A stretch of 64,000 nucleotides of DNA from an uncultured Halomicronema sp. GTDB taxonomy: Bacteria; Cyanobacteriota; Cyanobacteriia; Phormidesmidales; Phormidesmidaceae. This document shows positions 46,778 to 57,300 of this stretch, one piece after another (position 1 is the stretch's first letter; every line of letters begins with the position of its first letter). A program made the translations under genes and the position numbers. The notes under the pieces were generated by a model. The model was not told the origin of the DNA, made no database searches, and saw nothing but the letters and a program-made list of their open reading frames with translations. The DNA is taken from NCBI GenBank assembly GCA_937899725.1, contig CALCCA010000064.1:1-64000 (forward strand), read 5' to 3'.

Positions 46778-47160
46778 GGGGCCGTAACGGTTTCGACGTT
46801 TTGACGAAAGTCGCTTTGTGATTCAGACCGAGAGCGAGTCTACTCTCGTAAATCCAGGCTCAAAACAAACGTAACTGCGAACAACATCGTTCCTTTTGCT
46901 CGTAAAGCTGCACCTGTTGCTGCTTAATAACAAACGTTAGCGAGCGTCTGTGGTCTGACTCCGTTAAGGATCATGGACAAACCCCAACGGATGCTCCTAA
47001 AGCGTTTCTCTAGTGGTGCTTTAGGCTAAGACTTCATTAGAGAATCCCACCGCTAGGGATAATTAGCGGTTCCCGCCTTGAGGGTCAGATAGGCTAAGTC
47101 TGTGAATGAATGGAGCGTTACTACTCGAAGCGGACACGGGTTCGACTCCCGTCGGCTCCA
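46778..47160 (+). ncRNA. ssrA: Transfer-messenger RNA (tmRNA)
   Basis: A 383-nt one-piece tmRNA. The acceptor stem is GGGGCCG (46778-46784) with CGGCTCC near 47159, followed by discriminator A; CCA is not encoded. The start GGGGCCGTAACGGTTTCGAC and the T-arm GGTTCGACTCC are diagnostic. The resume codon GCG at 46877 opens the tag ANNIVPFARKAAPVAA, which ends in TAA TAA (46925-46930). The ANNIV start and hydrophobic A-rich end are typical of cyanobacterial tags. It rescues stalled ribosomes and marks proteins for degradation. Confidence 0.97.
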
Positions 47161-47327
47161 CTTTGTGAACTTTATTGTTCTTTGTTGAACATTATTTCCA
47201 CCTAGAGTTTGTGGCTCGAACTTTAGAATTTGGGCATGTTTATACTTGAGAGACATGGCTTTGACGTTGACAGTCGATATGCCAGCGCTTCGCGTTATCT
47301 CAACTGTAAATTTGACCTTCACATGCC

Positions 47328-47507
47328 ATGAATTCTCAGTACAATCCCCATAAATTTCCGGCTTGGGCTTATCTGAAACAGCCTATTTTTAGCTCTACTT
47401 ACAAACTCAAGCTTAATCCCTGGACGTTTTGGCACGGGCATCGCCTCAATCACCTAGAAAGGTGCTGGGTCAAGGCATTCAACCCAGAAGAGCACTCTAA
47501 TTCTTGA
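47328..47507 (+). CDS. Possible 59-aa protein downstream of tmRNA
   Basis: A 59-codon ORF from ATG 47328 to TGA 47505-47507. The peptide has a protein-like mix with aromatic and basic residues (KFPAWAYLKQP, KLKLNPWTFWHGHRL, NHLERCWVKAFNPEEH) and no membrane segment. No clear ribosome binding site precedes it. About 170 bp separate it from tmRNA, and about 210 bp from the next gene. I do not recognise the family. It could be a chance frame, but the composition argues for a real or recently real gene. Confidence 0.4.
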   Translation: MNSQYNPHKFPAWAYLKQPIFSSTYKLKLNPWTFWHGHRLNHLERCWVKAFNPEEHSNS

Positions 47508-47719
47508 TAATTTTACGAAAAATAGCTCACCGCTAGTCATTTTTGCAAGTACATATGTCTATGTTTGTTGGCACCTTAAGATTTTGCTGTACTGCGATTT
47601 TAAGTGTTATTGCATGCGAAGTCTCCTGGAGCAAAATTTTCTGGTGAAGATTTTGTTTTGCGATTGGGAACTCTGATGGAGTATTCGCCTTTCGCTGATG
47701 AATTTCTCTAAGAAAGTGT
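47508..47719. other. Spacer before sulfotransferase-like gene
   Basis: About 210 bp, AT-rich, with no ORF. It joins the 167-bp stretch after tmRNA as promoter space for the small ORF and the sulfotransferase-like gene. Confidence 0.35.
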
Positions 47720-48535
47720 ATGAAAATTTCTAATGATCTATCCTACAAGGCAGGCTCTGTAGCTAGAAAGATCAGGGCAAAACTAAAGCTGCCTGTGAAT
47801 CAGAGATTGATTCGGTTCTGTGGCATTCAGCGCACAGGTAATCATGCGCTCATCAACTGGATCATTGCTCAAGAGCAGTTAGAAACTTGCTACATTAACG
47901 GCGCTTTTCCAGGAGTCAACCCTTGGCAAGAAAACTGGGGAATCTCCTACCCTAATTTTCCCTATTGGCCTGAAGAGCGGGATGCCAGAGGAGAACTCGT
48001 CGGGAAGGAACTGCTGTTGGTTTCTTATGAAAATCGACCTTTGGATGAGGTCGCTGCGGATCGAGATGACATATCGCGATACATCGGCGTCAGCAAGTCG
48101 GATCGCTGTGTCTTAGTGCTGCGAGATCCCTACAATACTTTCGCTAGTTGGTTAAAGCGAGACACTCCCGTGACCCAGGCTGTTGTCGACCTCTGGAAAA
48201 CTTATGCCTACGAGTTCCTCGGCAAACAAAATGTTTTAGGGACAAAAGTCTGTATTAGTTTCAATGAGTGGTTTTTGAGCCGCGATTACCGATGCAAGTT
48301 GGCTCAACAGCTAGGCTTACGCTTTACTGATCGGGGTGTCGATGTCGTGAGTCATCATGGGGGCGGTAGTTCTTTCGATGGGCAAGCCCTTAAGGGGCAA
48401 ACTAAAAGTATGAAAGTATTGACCCGCTATCATCATTATTTAGATAATCCTGACTTTAAAGGCATATTTGAGGCTGATCCAGAACTTGAATACTTGTCTT
48501 ACGAAATTTTTGGCGATCTGCCAGCACAACCGTAA
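47720..48535 (+). CDS. Sulfotransferase-like protein
   Basis: A 271-residue protein with the two PAPS-contact regions of sulfotransferases. The 5'-phosphosulfate loop is FCGIQRTGNHALINWI (about 33-48), and the 3'-phosphate site is CVLVLRDPYNTFASWLKR (about 133-150), with Arg and Ser in the expected order. The rest (KVCISFNEWFLSRDYR, then QQLGLRF) fits a P-loop-type fold. The C-terminal third has no known match. Acceptor unknown. It starts at an ATG. Codon and base use are AT-richer than most neighbours, a possible sign of transfer. A long inverted repeat follows the stop. Confidence 0.7.
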   Translation: MKISNDLSYKAGSVARKIRAKLKLPVNQRLIRFCGIQRTGNHALINWIIAQEQLETCYINGAFPGVNPWQENWGISYPNFPYWPEERDARGELVGKELLLVSYENRPLDEVAADRDDISRYIGVSKSDRCVLVLRDPYNTFASWLKRDTPVTQAVVDLWKTYAYEFLGKQNVLGTKVCISFNEWFLSRDYRCKLAQQLGLRFTDRGVDVVSHHGGGSSFDGQALKGQTKSMKVLTRYHHYLDNPDFKGIFEADPELEYLSYEIFGDLPAQP

Positions 48536-48552
48536 TGTTTGAGGGTCTGCAA

Positions 48553-48616
48553 TCGACCTGAGGAAACTGAAAACTAACCTGGATAGAAAAGACTTGTCCA
48601 TTTCTCCTCAGGTCGA
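48553..48616 (+). repeat. 12-bp inverted repeat after sulfotransferase-like gene
   Basis: TCGACCTGAGGA (48553-48564) and TCCTCAGGTCGA (48605-48616) are exact complements with a 40-nt loop. It lies about 20 bp after the stop. It could be a 3' RNA structure or the remains of a small inverted-repeat element. Confidence 0.55.
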
Positions 48617-48707
48617 CTCAATACACTCGATGAGTCCAAATGTTTTCTCTCTGGTGCATGAGGCTAATTCCTTCGAATGAAGCCGAATTATCCGCAATGA
48701 TGGAGGG

Positions 48708-51128
48708 ATGGATACTCAACTTACCCCCATTATTATCTGGTTTGCCCAGCAGCGTTGGCAGCCTCTCGCTTTTCAGCAGCACGTCTGGCAAGCCTATCTG
48801 TCCGGTGGCAGTGGGCTGATTCAGGTGCCAACGGGCTCTGGCAAAACCTATGCAGCTGTGATGGGGCCGATCGCTGAAATGTTGGCGACGCCGGGTGTGG
48901 GATTGCAGCTACTGTATCTCACGCCGCTGCGCGCGCTATCGCGAGATATTGAGCAATCGATTCAGTGCCCGATTGATGAAATGGGCTGGCCCCTGCGGGT
49001 AGAATCGCGGACGGGGGACACCAGTTCGGCACAGAAGGCGCGGCAGCTGAAGAAGATGCCTGATATTCTCATCACGACGCCTGAGTCGCTCTCGGTCATG
49101 CTGTCCTACCAGGATGGTGCCAAGCGCTTTCAGCATTTGCGCTGTGTCGTGCTCGATGAATGGCATGAACTGATGAGTTCAAAACGAGGTACCCAGGCCG
49201 AACTCGGACTCTCGCGACTACGGCAATTTGCTCCGACGCTGCGAACTTGGAGCGTGTCGGCCACGTTGGGCAACTTGACAGAAGCGGCACAAACGGCAGT
49301 GGGCCTAACGACTGCGCCAGTGATTGTGCAATCTGATCTGCAGCGGCCAACAGTGATTCACAGCATCTTGCCGGCGGCGGTGGATAGCTTCCCGTGGGCG
49401 GGGCACTTAGGGCTGCGCATGTTTGAGGAACTGGTTGCAGCCTTAGATATTGCAAAATCGACGTTGATTTTTACGAATACGCGCACTCAGGCCGAGCGCT
49501 GGTATCAAGCGCTGCAGTTTTCTCTGCCGGAGCACGAAGCGCAGATTGCCCTGCACCACGGCTCAATTGATAAAAAAGAGCGTGAGGCGATCGAGGCGGG
49601 TGTCAAGCAGGGCGACATCAAATGGGTCGTTTGTACATCGTCGCTCGATTTGGGTGTCGATTTTCAGCCGGTAGAGCGGGTGGTTCAAATTGGCAGTGCT
49701 AAAAACCTAGCGCGACTATTGCAGCGAGCGGGCCGCTCTGCCCATGTGCCAGAGGGGACTTCAGAAGTCTTTTTCTTACCGACGAATGCGCTGGAGCTGT
49801 TGGAAATTTCTGCCTTTCGCCGCGGTTTGGCGGCGGGGGCGATCGAAACTCGCGGCCCGCGTGACAAACCTTACGATGTGCTGGTGCAGCATTTGGTGAC
49901 CTTGGCCTGTGGCGATGGCTTTGACCCAGAGCAAACGCTGGCTGCCGTTCGTCAGACTGTGGCCTATCAGCACCTAACGGATGAAGAATTTCGTTGGGTA
50001 TTGGCATTTATTGAAAAGGGTGGCAAATGCTTGGGAGCCTATCCCCGCTATCAAAAAGTCCAATTAGCAGCGAATCAGTATCGAGTTGCCGATCCCAAAA
50101 TCACGCGGATGCACCGGATGGGAATTGGAACGATCACGGGCAATCAGGCAGTGAAAATTGTTTACACTAACCGCCGTGAGATTGGGACGGTTGAGGAAAG
50201 TTTTGTGTCTCGCTTGAAACCGGGAGACGTTTTTTTCTTTGCGGGCCGGCAGCTGGAATTCTTTCAAATGAAAGACATGATGGTGTATGTGAAAAACACT
50301 CGGCGTCGCTCGACTGTGACGCCCTCTTGGGGCGGTGGCCAAATCGCGATTTCGGATACGTTGAGCACTCACCTTCGGCGTGAATTGGAAGGGACGCGTC
50401 AGCTTGATGCGAAAAATCCCGAGATCCACTGCATTGCACCAATTGTGGCCACGCAGGCGCGACTTTCTCACATTCCCACCACGGCAGAGCTGTTGGTGGA
50501 ATGTTTTAAAACTCGGGAAGGCCAGCATCTCTCGGTGTTTCCGTTTGAAGGGCGGTTTGTGCATGAGGGCTTAGGTTTTCTCTGGGGCTACCGGTTTGCC
50601 CGTCAGCAAACGACGACGTTCACGATTTCGGTCAACGATTATGGGTTCGAAATTCTAGCGCCAAAGGGTTATCCGTTTCGATCGCTCTTTTCAGAGTCCT
50701 TTTTTAGTCAGCAAAACTTAGAGAATGACATCAAGGCCAGCCTCAACATTTCAGAGCTGACCCAGCGCAAATTTCGCGGCGTGGCGCAGGTCGCAGGGCT
50801 CGTTTTTAAGGGCTATCCGGGTTCGCAAAAAACGGCGTCGCAACTGCAGGTGAGTTCGTCACTGCTGTATGAAGTGTTTAGCAAATATGAGCCCGATAAC
50901 CTACTGCTGCGGCAGGCGGAGCGAGAAGTCTTGCAAGAGCAGCTTGAAACCCACCGGTTGGCAAACACACTGCAGCAGCTTAGTCAGTTGTCTGTCGTTT
51001 GGCAAGACACGGTGCGGCCATCGCCCCTAGCGTTTCCGCTATTGGTAGAACGGTGGGGGACGCGGATGTCGAACGAAACCCTGATGGAGCGCATTGAGCG
51101 GTTGAAGCAGCAGTGGTCAAAAAAGTAG
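48708..51128 (+). CDS. Lhr-like DEXH helicase (ligase-associated type)
   Basis: An 806-residue superfamily-2 helicase of the group called ligase-associated DEXH-box helicase (TIGR04121, Lhr-core). Motifs: Walker A VPTGSGKT (K46), Ia YLTPLRALSRD, II DEWH (D150-H153), III SATLGN, then V/VI TSSLDLGVDFQPVERVVQ and RLLQRAGRSAH. The C-terminal half contains the WH and Lhr-specific beta domains. It probably unwinds or anneals DNA in repair. Elsewhere it often sits with an ATP-dependent ligase, a nuclease and a phosphoesterase, but none of these is nearby. The ATG has GGAGGG just upstream. Confidence 0.9.
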   Translation: MDTQLTPIIIWFAQQRWQPLAFQQHVWQAYLSGGSGLIQVPTGSGKTYAAVMGPIAEMLATPGVGLQLLYLTPLRALSRDIEQSIQCPIDEMGWPLRVESRTGDTSSAQKARQLKKMPDILITTPESLSVMLSYQDGAKRFQHLRCVVLDEWHELMSSKRGTQAELGLSRLRQFAPTLRTWSVSATLGNLTEAAQTAVGLTTAPVIVQSDLQRPTVIHSILPAAVDSFPWAGHLGLRMFEELVAALDIAKSTLIFTNTRTQAERWYQALQFSLPEHEAQIALHHGSIDKKEREAIEAGVKQGDIKWVVCTSSLDLGVDFQPVERVVQIGSAKNLARLLQRAGRSAHVPEGTSEVFFLPTNALELLEISAFRRGLAAGAIETRGPRDKPYDVLVQHLVTLACGDGFDPEQTLAAVRQTVAYQHLTDEEFRWVLAFIEKGGKCLGAYPRYQKVQLAANQYRVADPKITRMHRMGIGTITGNQAVKIVYTNRREIGTVEESFVSRLKPGDVFFFAGRQLEFFQMKDMMVYVKNTRRRSTVTPSWGGGQIAISDTLSTHLRRELEGTRQLDAKNPEIHCIAPIVATQARLSHIPTTAELLVECFKTREGQHLSVFPFEGRFVHEGLGFLWGYRFARQQTTTFTISVNDYGFEILAPKGYPFRSLFSESFFSQQNLENDIKASLNISELTQRKFRGVAQVAGLVFKGYPGSQKTASQLQVSSSLLYEVFSKYEPDNLLLRQAEREVLQEQLETHRLANTLQQLSQLSVVWQDTVRPSPLAFPLLVERWGTRMSNETLMERIERLKQQWSKK

Positions 51129-51398
51129 TTTAATCAGCTTTGCCGTCGTCTTTGTAACACTGTGCCGAGTCGTCGCTGACAATTGCGGCCAAGGGCGGCA
51201 GAATGACCGTAGATCACCTCTACTGCCACGATCGCCCAACCGAGCAATGGTTTTTGCGGGTGATTTCAGGTTCGCAATAACAGTCCTTATTTTTGCCTCT
51301 CGACCTTCCGCTTAAATTCGCGTTGATTTGCCTTAGGAGTGATGTGATGGCTAGATGGCCTGAGAGACGGGCATTCTTGCTATCAAAGGCTGGGTTGT

Positions 51399-54300
51399 GT
51401 GAGCTTCCCTGGCGCGTTGAGTGCGACTAACTGTCAACCAAATCCACTGGTTATGATGAACGATCGCTGTTTTGAGCCGCAAACGCCTGCCCTCTTGCAG
51501 GCCATCAACCAGCAAGGCCAAATTACTGCGGTGAGCGATCGCTGGCTAGCTTGGTTGGGATATCAGCGAGCTGAGGTGATTGGGGCCTCGTGGCAAGACT
51601 TTTTGACGGAGGCCTCGCGGGCGCAGCTGATGACTAGTCAGCCGGTGCAGCCGGTGCCGACACCGCCGCTGCAGGATTTGACATGGCAGTGGGTGGCTCG
51701 TTCAGGCGCGATCGCGGACGTGACGATAGCGACGACTGGCTGTTGGAATGAAGCCGGTGAACTGGATGGCTATGTAATGGGTCTGACCGATATCACAGCA
51801 GCATTGCAAATTGAACGCGACCTGGCTGCCTGTCGAGAACGCTTAGAACAGCTCGTCAGCGATCGCACCGCCGAACTCACCCAGGTCAATCAGCAACTGC
51901 AGCGCGAAATCAGTCGTCGTGAAGCAACTGAAACCCGCCTGTATCGTCGTGATCAAACCTATCGAGCGAGCTTTGATGCGGCCCCCCTCGGCATTATTCA
52001 TACGACGCTGGACTGTCGATTTGAGCGAGCAAACGCACGATTTTGCGAACTGCTGGGCTACAGCTTGGCCGAAGTCAGCAGCCTAGACGTGCAAACGATT
52101 ACGCATCCTGACGATCGCGGCAAACATGCCTCTGAATATGCTCAGCTGCTAGCCAAAGACAGCAGCATGGCGCATTTCACGGTCGAAAAGCGCTATCGCC
52201 GCAAAGATGGCAGTACTCTGTGGGCCAACACCACTGTTTCCATCGTGCGCGATGAAGCGGACGCACCGCTGTTTGCGATCGCTATTATTGCTGATATCAC
52301 CGATTACAAACGGGCTCAGCTCGCCCAGCAAACATTAGAAAGACGACTGCAGCTGATTGCGAAAACCGTCAGCGATGTGTTTCGGATTGATGATGCTCGC
52401 ACTCAACGCCCAGTCTACAGCAGCCCTAACTTCGAGCCCCTTTGGGGGATGCCCGTCACCGCGATCGACAACGGGTTTTCAGCGCTCACAGAACGGGTGC
52501 ATCACGAGGACAGAGCTGATTTCCAACATCAAACGCAGCAGGCCTTTGCCAGCTTAGAGCCGATTGAATTTGAATTTCGGATTCACCGGGACGGCACCTG
52601 GCGATGGCTATCCCAGCGCTGTTTTCCGGTCCTTGATGAGACGGGTCGTCTCCATCAGGTTGTGGGCGTTACGCGCGATATCACGCCACGCAAAGTGGCT
52701 GAACTAGCCTTACAAAAGTCGGAAGAGCGGTTTCGCCTCTTGGCAGACAATGTGCAGGACGTGTTTTGGCTCAGAGATGCCGCAACGGCACAAGTGCTAT
52801 ACATCAGTCCGGCGTTTGAGCGCCTATGCCAGATGCCGCTGGCGACGATTTTAGAAAATTCACTGGCGTTTTTAGACCGGGTACATCCTGACGATTTGGC
52901 GCAATTGACCGCTAAGATTCAAGCTAGTTTGATTGACCAGCAACCGTTTCAAGCGGAATATCGCTTGGTGCTACCGGATGGCACGCGGCGTTGGGTCAGC
53001 GATCGCGGCACTACGATTTTCGACGCCTCGGGCTGCCCCAACAAAATTGTGGGCATCGCGACAGATATCACTGAGCGCAAACGAGCCGAGGCCTCACTCA
53101 AACAGTATGAGCGCATCATTGCCCACAACCCTGATCCGGTTTGTCTGGTCGACGCTGACTACACCTACCGTTTAGTGAATGCCACCTTTCAGACTTGGAC
53201 AGGGCTGACGGTGGATCTGATGGGTGAGCATATTGTTGAGTTCATTGGGGAAGACTTTTTCACCACGGTGGCTAAAGACCGGTTCGATCGCACCTTAGCC
53301 GGTGAAATTCAGTATTTTGAGGAGTGGGCCTTCAACCCCAACCAGTCAGCAGCGCAGTTTATCAGCATTACCTACACGCCCTACTACGAAGATGACGGCA
53401 CCATTTCTGGGGTCATCAATAGCATTCGCGATTTGACCGCGCTGCAACAAGCCCGCGATCGCCTGGCCGCAACCACGGAACGGCTGCAGCTGCATATTCA
53501 AAACTCACCGCTCGCAGTAATTGAGTGGGATCAAGATCAACGGATTCAAAGCTGGTCAGCTCAAGCCAGCACGATGTTTGGCTGGTCGGCCACAGCCATG
53601 GTGGGGCAGCATGTCAGTGAGGTACCGCTGTTTCGGCTTGAGCGGTTGAGCGACGTCGAGGCTCACATCGAGGCTCTGCGGCAAAATACGACCCATCACC
53701 AAACGGTGTTGAGTCGCAACCTCACACGTACAGGCGATGAAATTTATTGCGAGTGGTTTAACTCTGCCCTGGTAGATGACGCCGGGCAGCTCATTTCAAT
53801 TTTGTCATTCGTGCAGGATGTGACCCAGCGCTATCGCACTCAAACTGCGCTGCAAGCCAGTGAAGAACGCTGGCAGTTGGCCCTACAGGGAAGCAACGAA
53901 GGCATTTGGGATTGGCAGATAGTCACGGGCAAGGTGTTTCACTCACCTCGCTGGAAGGCGCTTTTGGGCTTTGCGGCCGAGGAACTGAGCGATACTTACG
54001 AAACTTGGTACGATCGCATTCATCCTGATGATCAGGCACCGGTGACGGCGGCGATTGCGGCTCATTTGCAGCGAGAGACTCCCACCTACTCGGTGGAATA
54101 TCGCATTCGCCATCGATCAGGTGAATACATTTGGATGTCATCGCGGGGACAAGCAGTGTTCGACGACGCCGGTCAGCCGGTGCGGTTTGTGGGGTCGTCT
54201 GGCGACATCAGCGATCGTAAACAGGCGGAATTGGCCTTGCGATCGTCGCAACAGTTGCTGCAGCTAGTTTTTGACAATATGCCCCAGCGGGTATTTTGGA

Positions 54301-57300
54301 AAAATCTCGCCGGTCAATTTTTAGGCTGCAACCAAGCCTTTGCCGCTGACATGGGAGAAACCGACCCTGTGACCATTATCGGCAAAACTGATCAGGAACT
54401 ATCCGCCCTTGATCCCGCTTGTGCCAGCGCTTATCGAGAGCACGATCGAGCCGTTTTAGAGGCCGACCAACGCCTGACTCGGGAAGAGCAGCCGCTTTAT
54501 AGTGACGGGACTTTTCGGTGGGTCTCGACCACAAAATTGCCGTTGCGAACCGCCCAGAACGAACTGATCGGTGTGTTTGGCAGCTATGAAGACATCACCG
54601 ATCGCGTCTTAGCCAGACAGTCACTGCAGCGCTACGTTCACATGGTGGAAGCCGCGAAGGATGGCATTTGCCTGATCGATACCGACTATCGCTACCAGAT
54701 TATTAACAGCACTTATCGAGAGTGGTACGGCGATGGCGAGCGACCGATTTTAGGTCAGACCATCGCTGAGGTGCTGGGGCAAGACACCTTTGAGCAGCGG
54801 CTTAAACCCCTACACGATCGCTGCCTCCGGGGTGAAACGATTCGCTATGCTGACTGGTTCAACTTTCCTGATCGGGAGCGCTGCTTTCGTAGCGTCACCA
54901 TGACCCCCTATGTCGAAAACAACGGCGACATTACGGGCATTGTGACCAACATTCGCGATCTGACACCGTTCAAGCAGAGTGAACTCAAACAGCAACAGCT
55001 GCTCGAAGATCGCGTGCAGGCAGAAATTGCCCAGCGTCAAAGTGAGGCAGGCTTTAGAGCCCTCTTTGAGCAGTCTGCCGTGAGCATGGCGCAAATTGCC
55101 CTCGACGGCACCTATCTCAAAGTCAATCCAGCGTTTTGTCAGCTGTTGGATTGTCAGGCGGCAGATTTGCTCAATGAGCACTACGCCGAGTTTATTCACC
55201 CAGACGATCGGGCCACCGCGCGATCGCGGGTAGATGAAGTGGCATCGGGGGTCGTGCCGTCCCACTTAATTGCTCAACGATTTTTGCAGGCGGATGGGGC
55301 CATTCATCATGTGCAAGCCATGGTGACGGCAATGCAGGGCCATGCCGACTCGCCGGAATTCTTGGCCTGTGTCTATAACAACGTGACTGAGCAAGTGATT
55401 GCTGAAAAAGCAGTGCACAACATCCTTGAGGGTACAGCATCCGTCACTGGCGCCGAGTTTTTTCCCGCCTTGGCCCGCCACTTAGCCGACAGTCTCGGCG
55501 TTGACCATATCTTGATCAACCAGCTTACTGATGAGAACACCTTGAGCACACTGGCCTTTTGGAGTGGCGGTGCACTGCAGCCGACATTCACCTATGGCCT
55601 TTCCCAGACGCCCTGTGAACGTACCTTAGCGGCAGGCTGGTTCTACTGCCCAGACGGCGTGCAAGTGGCATTCCCCCATGATGCGGATCTTGCTCTTTTG
55701 CATGCAGAAAGTTATCTGGGCCTTGCTTTGGCTGGTGAAGATGGGCAGGTATTAGGGGAAATTTGTGCCATTCATAGCCAGCCGATGCAGAACTTTGACA
55801 ACTCCATGGCGCTGCTCCGTATCTTTGCGGCTCGGGCCAGCGCTGAATTAGAGCGCCAGCGGTCAAATCAGGTCCTCGTGGCGACTGAGGCTAAATGGCG
55901 CAACATGCTCGATCACATGCCGGTGCTGCTGGATGCCGTTGATAGTGATGGTATCGTCACCCTGTGGAATCGGGAGTGTGAGCGAGTAACCGGGTATAGC
56001 GCTGATGAGGTGATAGGCAATCCGGAGGCCTTTGCTTGGTTTTATCCCGATGTGACCTATCGTCAGGAGATGATCAGCGCCTGGGAGGCACGCGGTAACA
56101 ACTACCGTGACTGGGAATGGCCATTGACCTGCAAGGATGGTCGCCAACGCCTGATCGCCTGGTCGAATCTGTCTGATTTGTTCCCGATTCCTGAATTGGG
56201 GGTTTGGGGCATTGGGGTTGATGTGACCGATCGCCGCCGTGCCGAAGATGCCTTGCGCCGTAGTGAGGCTCGATATCAGCGATTAGCGGCCAATATGCCG
56301 GGCGTGATCTATCGCTATCACCAGCTGCCCGAAAGTGCTGATTACTTCAGCTATGTCAGCCCTGGTAGCCGCCAACTCTGGGAGCTCGAACCGGCCGCCG
56401 TGATGGCCGACGCCAGCGCTGTATGGAGCCTCCTGCACCCAGCCGATGAAGCGGGATTTAACACCTCGATCGCGGCGGCAATTGCCGCGGATCGCCCTTG
56501 GTTTTACGAACATCGCATTGTGACCCCTTCGGGCCAGCAGAAGTGGATACAAGGAACGGCAAAAGCGGCTCAACAAGATGACGGTAGCTACGTCTGGGAT
56601 GGCATTTTGGTTGATGTCACTGATCGCAAACAGGCTGAAACTGACTTGATCGCCAGCGAATCGCGCTTTCAACGGCTGGCAACCAACATGCCCGGCATTA
56701 TCTATCGTTATCATCGGCAGCCTGATGGGAGCGATAGTTTCAGCTACCTCAGCGCCGCCTGTCGGGAGATTTTGGCAGTCGAGCCCCAACAAGGCATACA
56801 AGACAGCGATTTGATTTGGCACTTGACTCACCCGGTCGATCGCCCCCGGCTGGAAGCCGCGATCACTGACTCAGCGCAGCGACTGATGCCGTTGGTGATC
56901 GACTATCGGATCGTGACCGGTACGAACCAGCTCAAATGGCTGCAGATGATTGCTCGCCCGGTACAAGAACCCAATGGTGACTGCCTATGGGATGGCATCA
57001 TCATCGACATTACTCGCCAAAAAGCGACCCAAGCCGCCCTGCAAGAGAGTGAAGCACTCAATCGAGCCATTTTGCAGGCTTTGCCCGATCTCCTCATGCG
57101 CATGCGTCGAGATGGCCTCTGTCTGGATATGCAATATCCCAGTGACTTCAACGTGATGTGCCCCAAGGAAAAACAGATTGGGCAGCGGGTGCAAGACATA
57201 CTGCCCGCAGCGATGGCGACAAATCGCTTGCAAATGATCGAGCAGGCATTGGTGACTGGCAAAACGCAGATCTATGAGTACGAGTTGCTCATAGCTGAAC

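Noticed and set aside
47053-47322. 89-codon minus-strand ORF overlapping tmRNA
   Set aside because: It is antisense to the conserved 3' part of ssrA (the SRRESNPCPLRV-type peptide is the familiar reverse translation of a T-arm).
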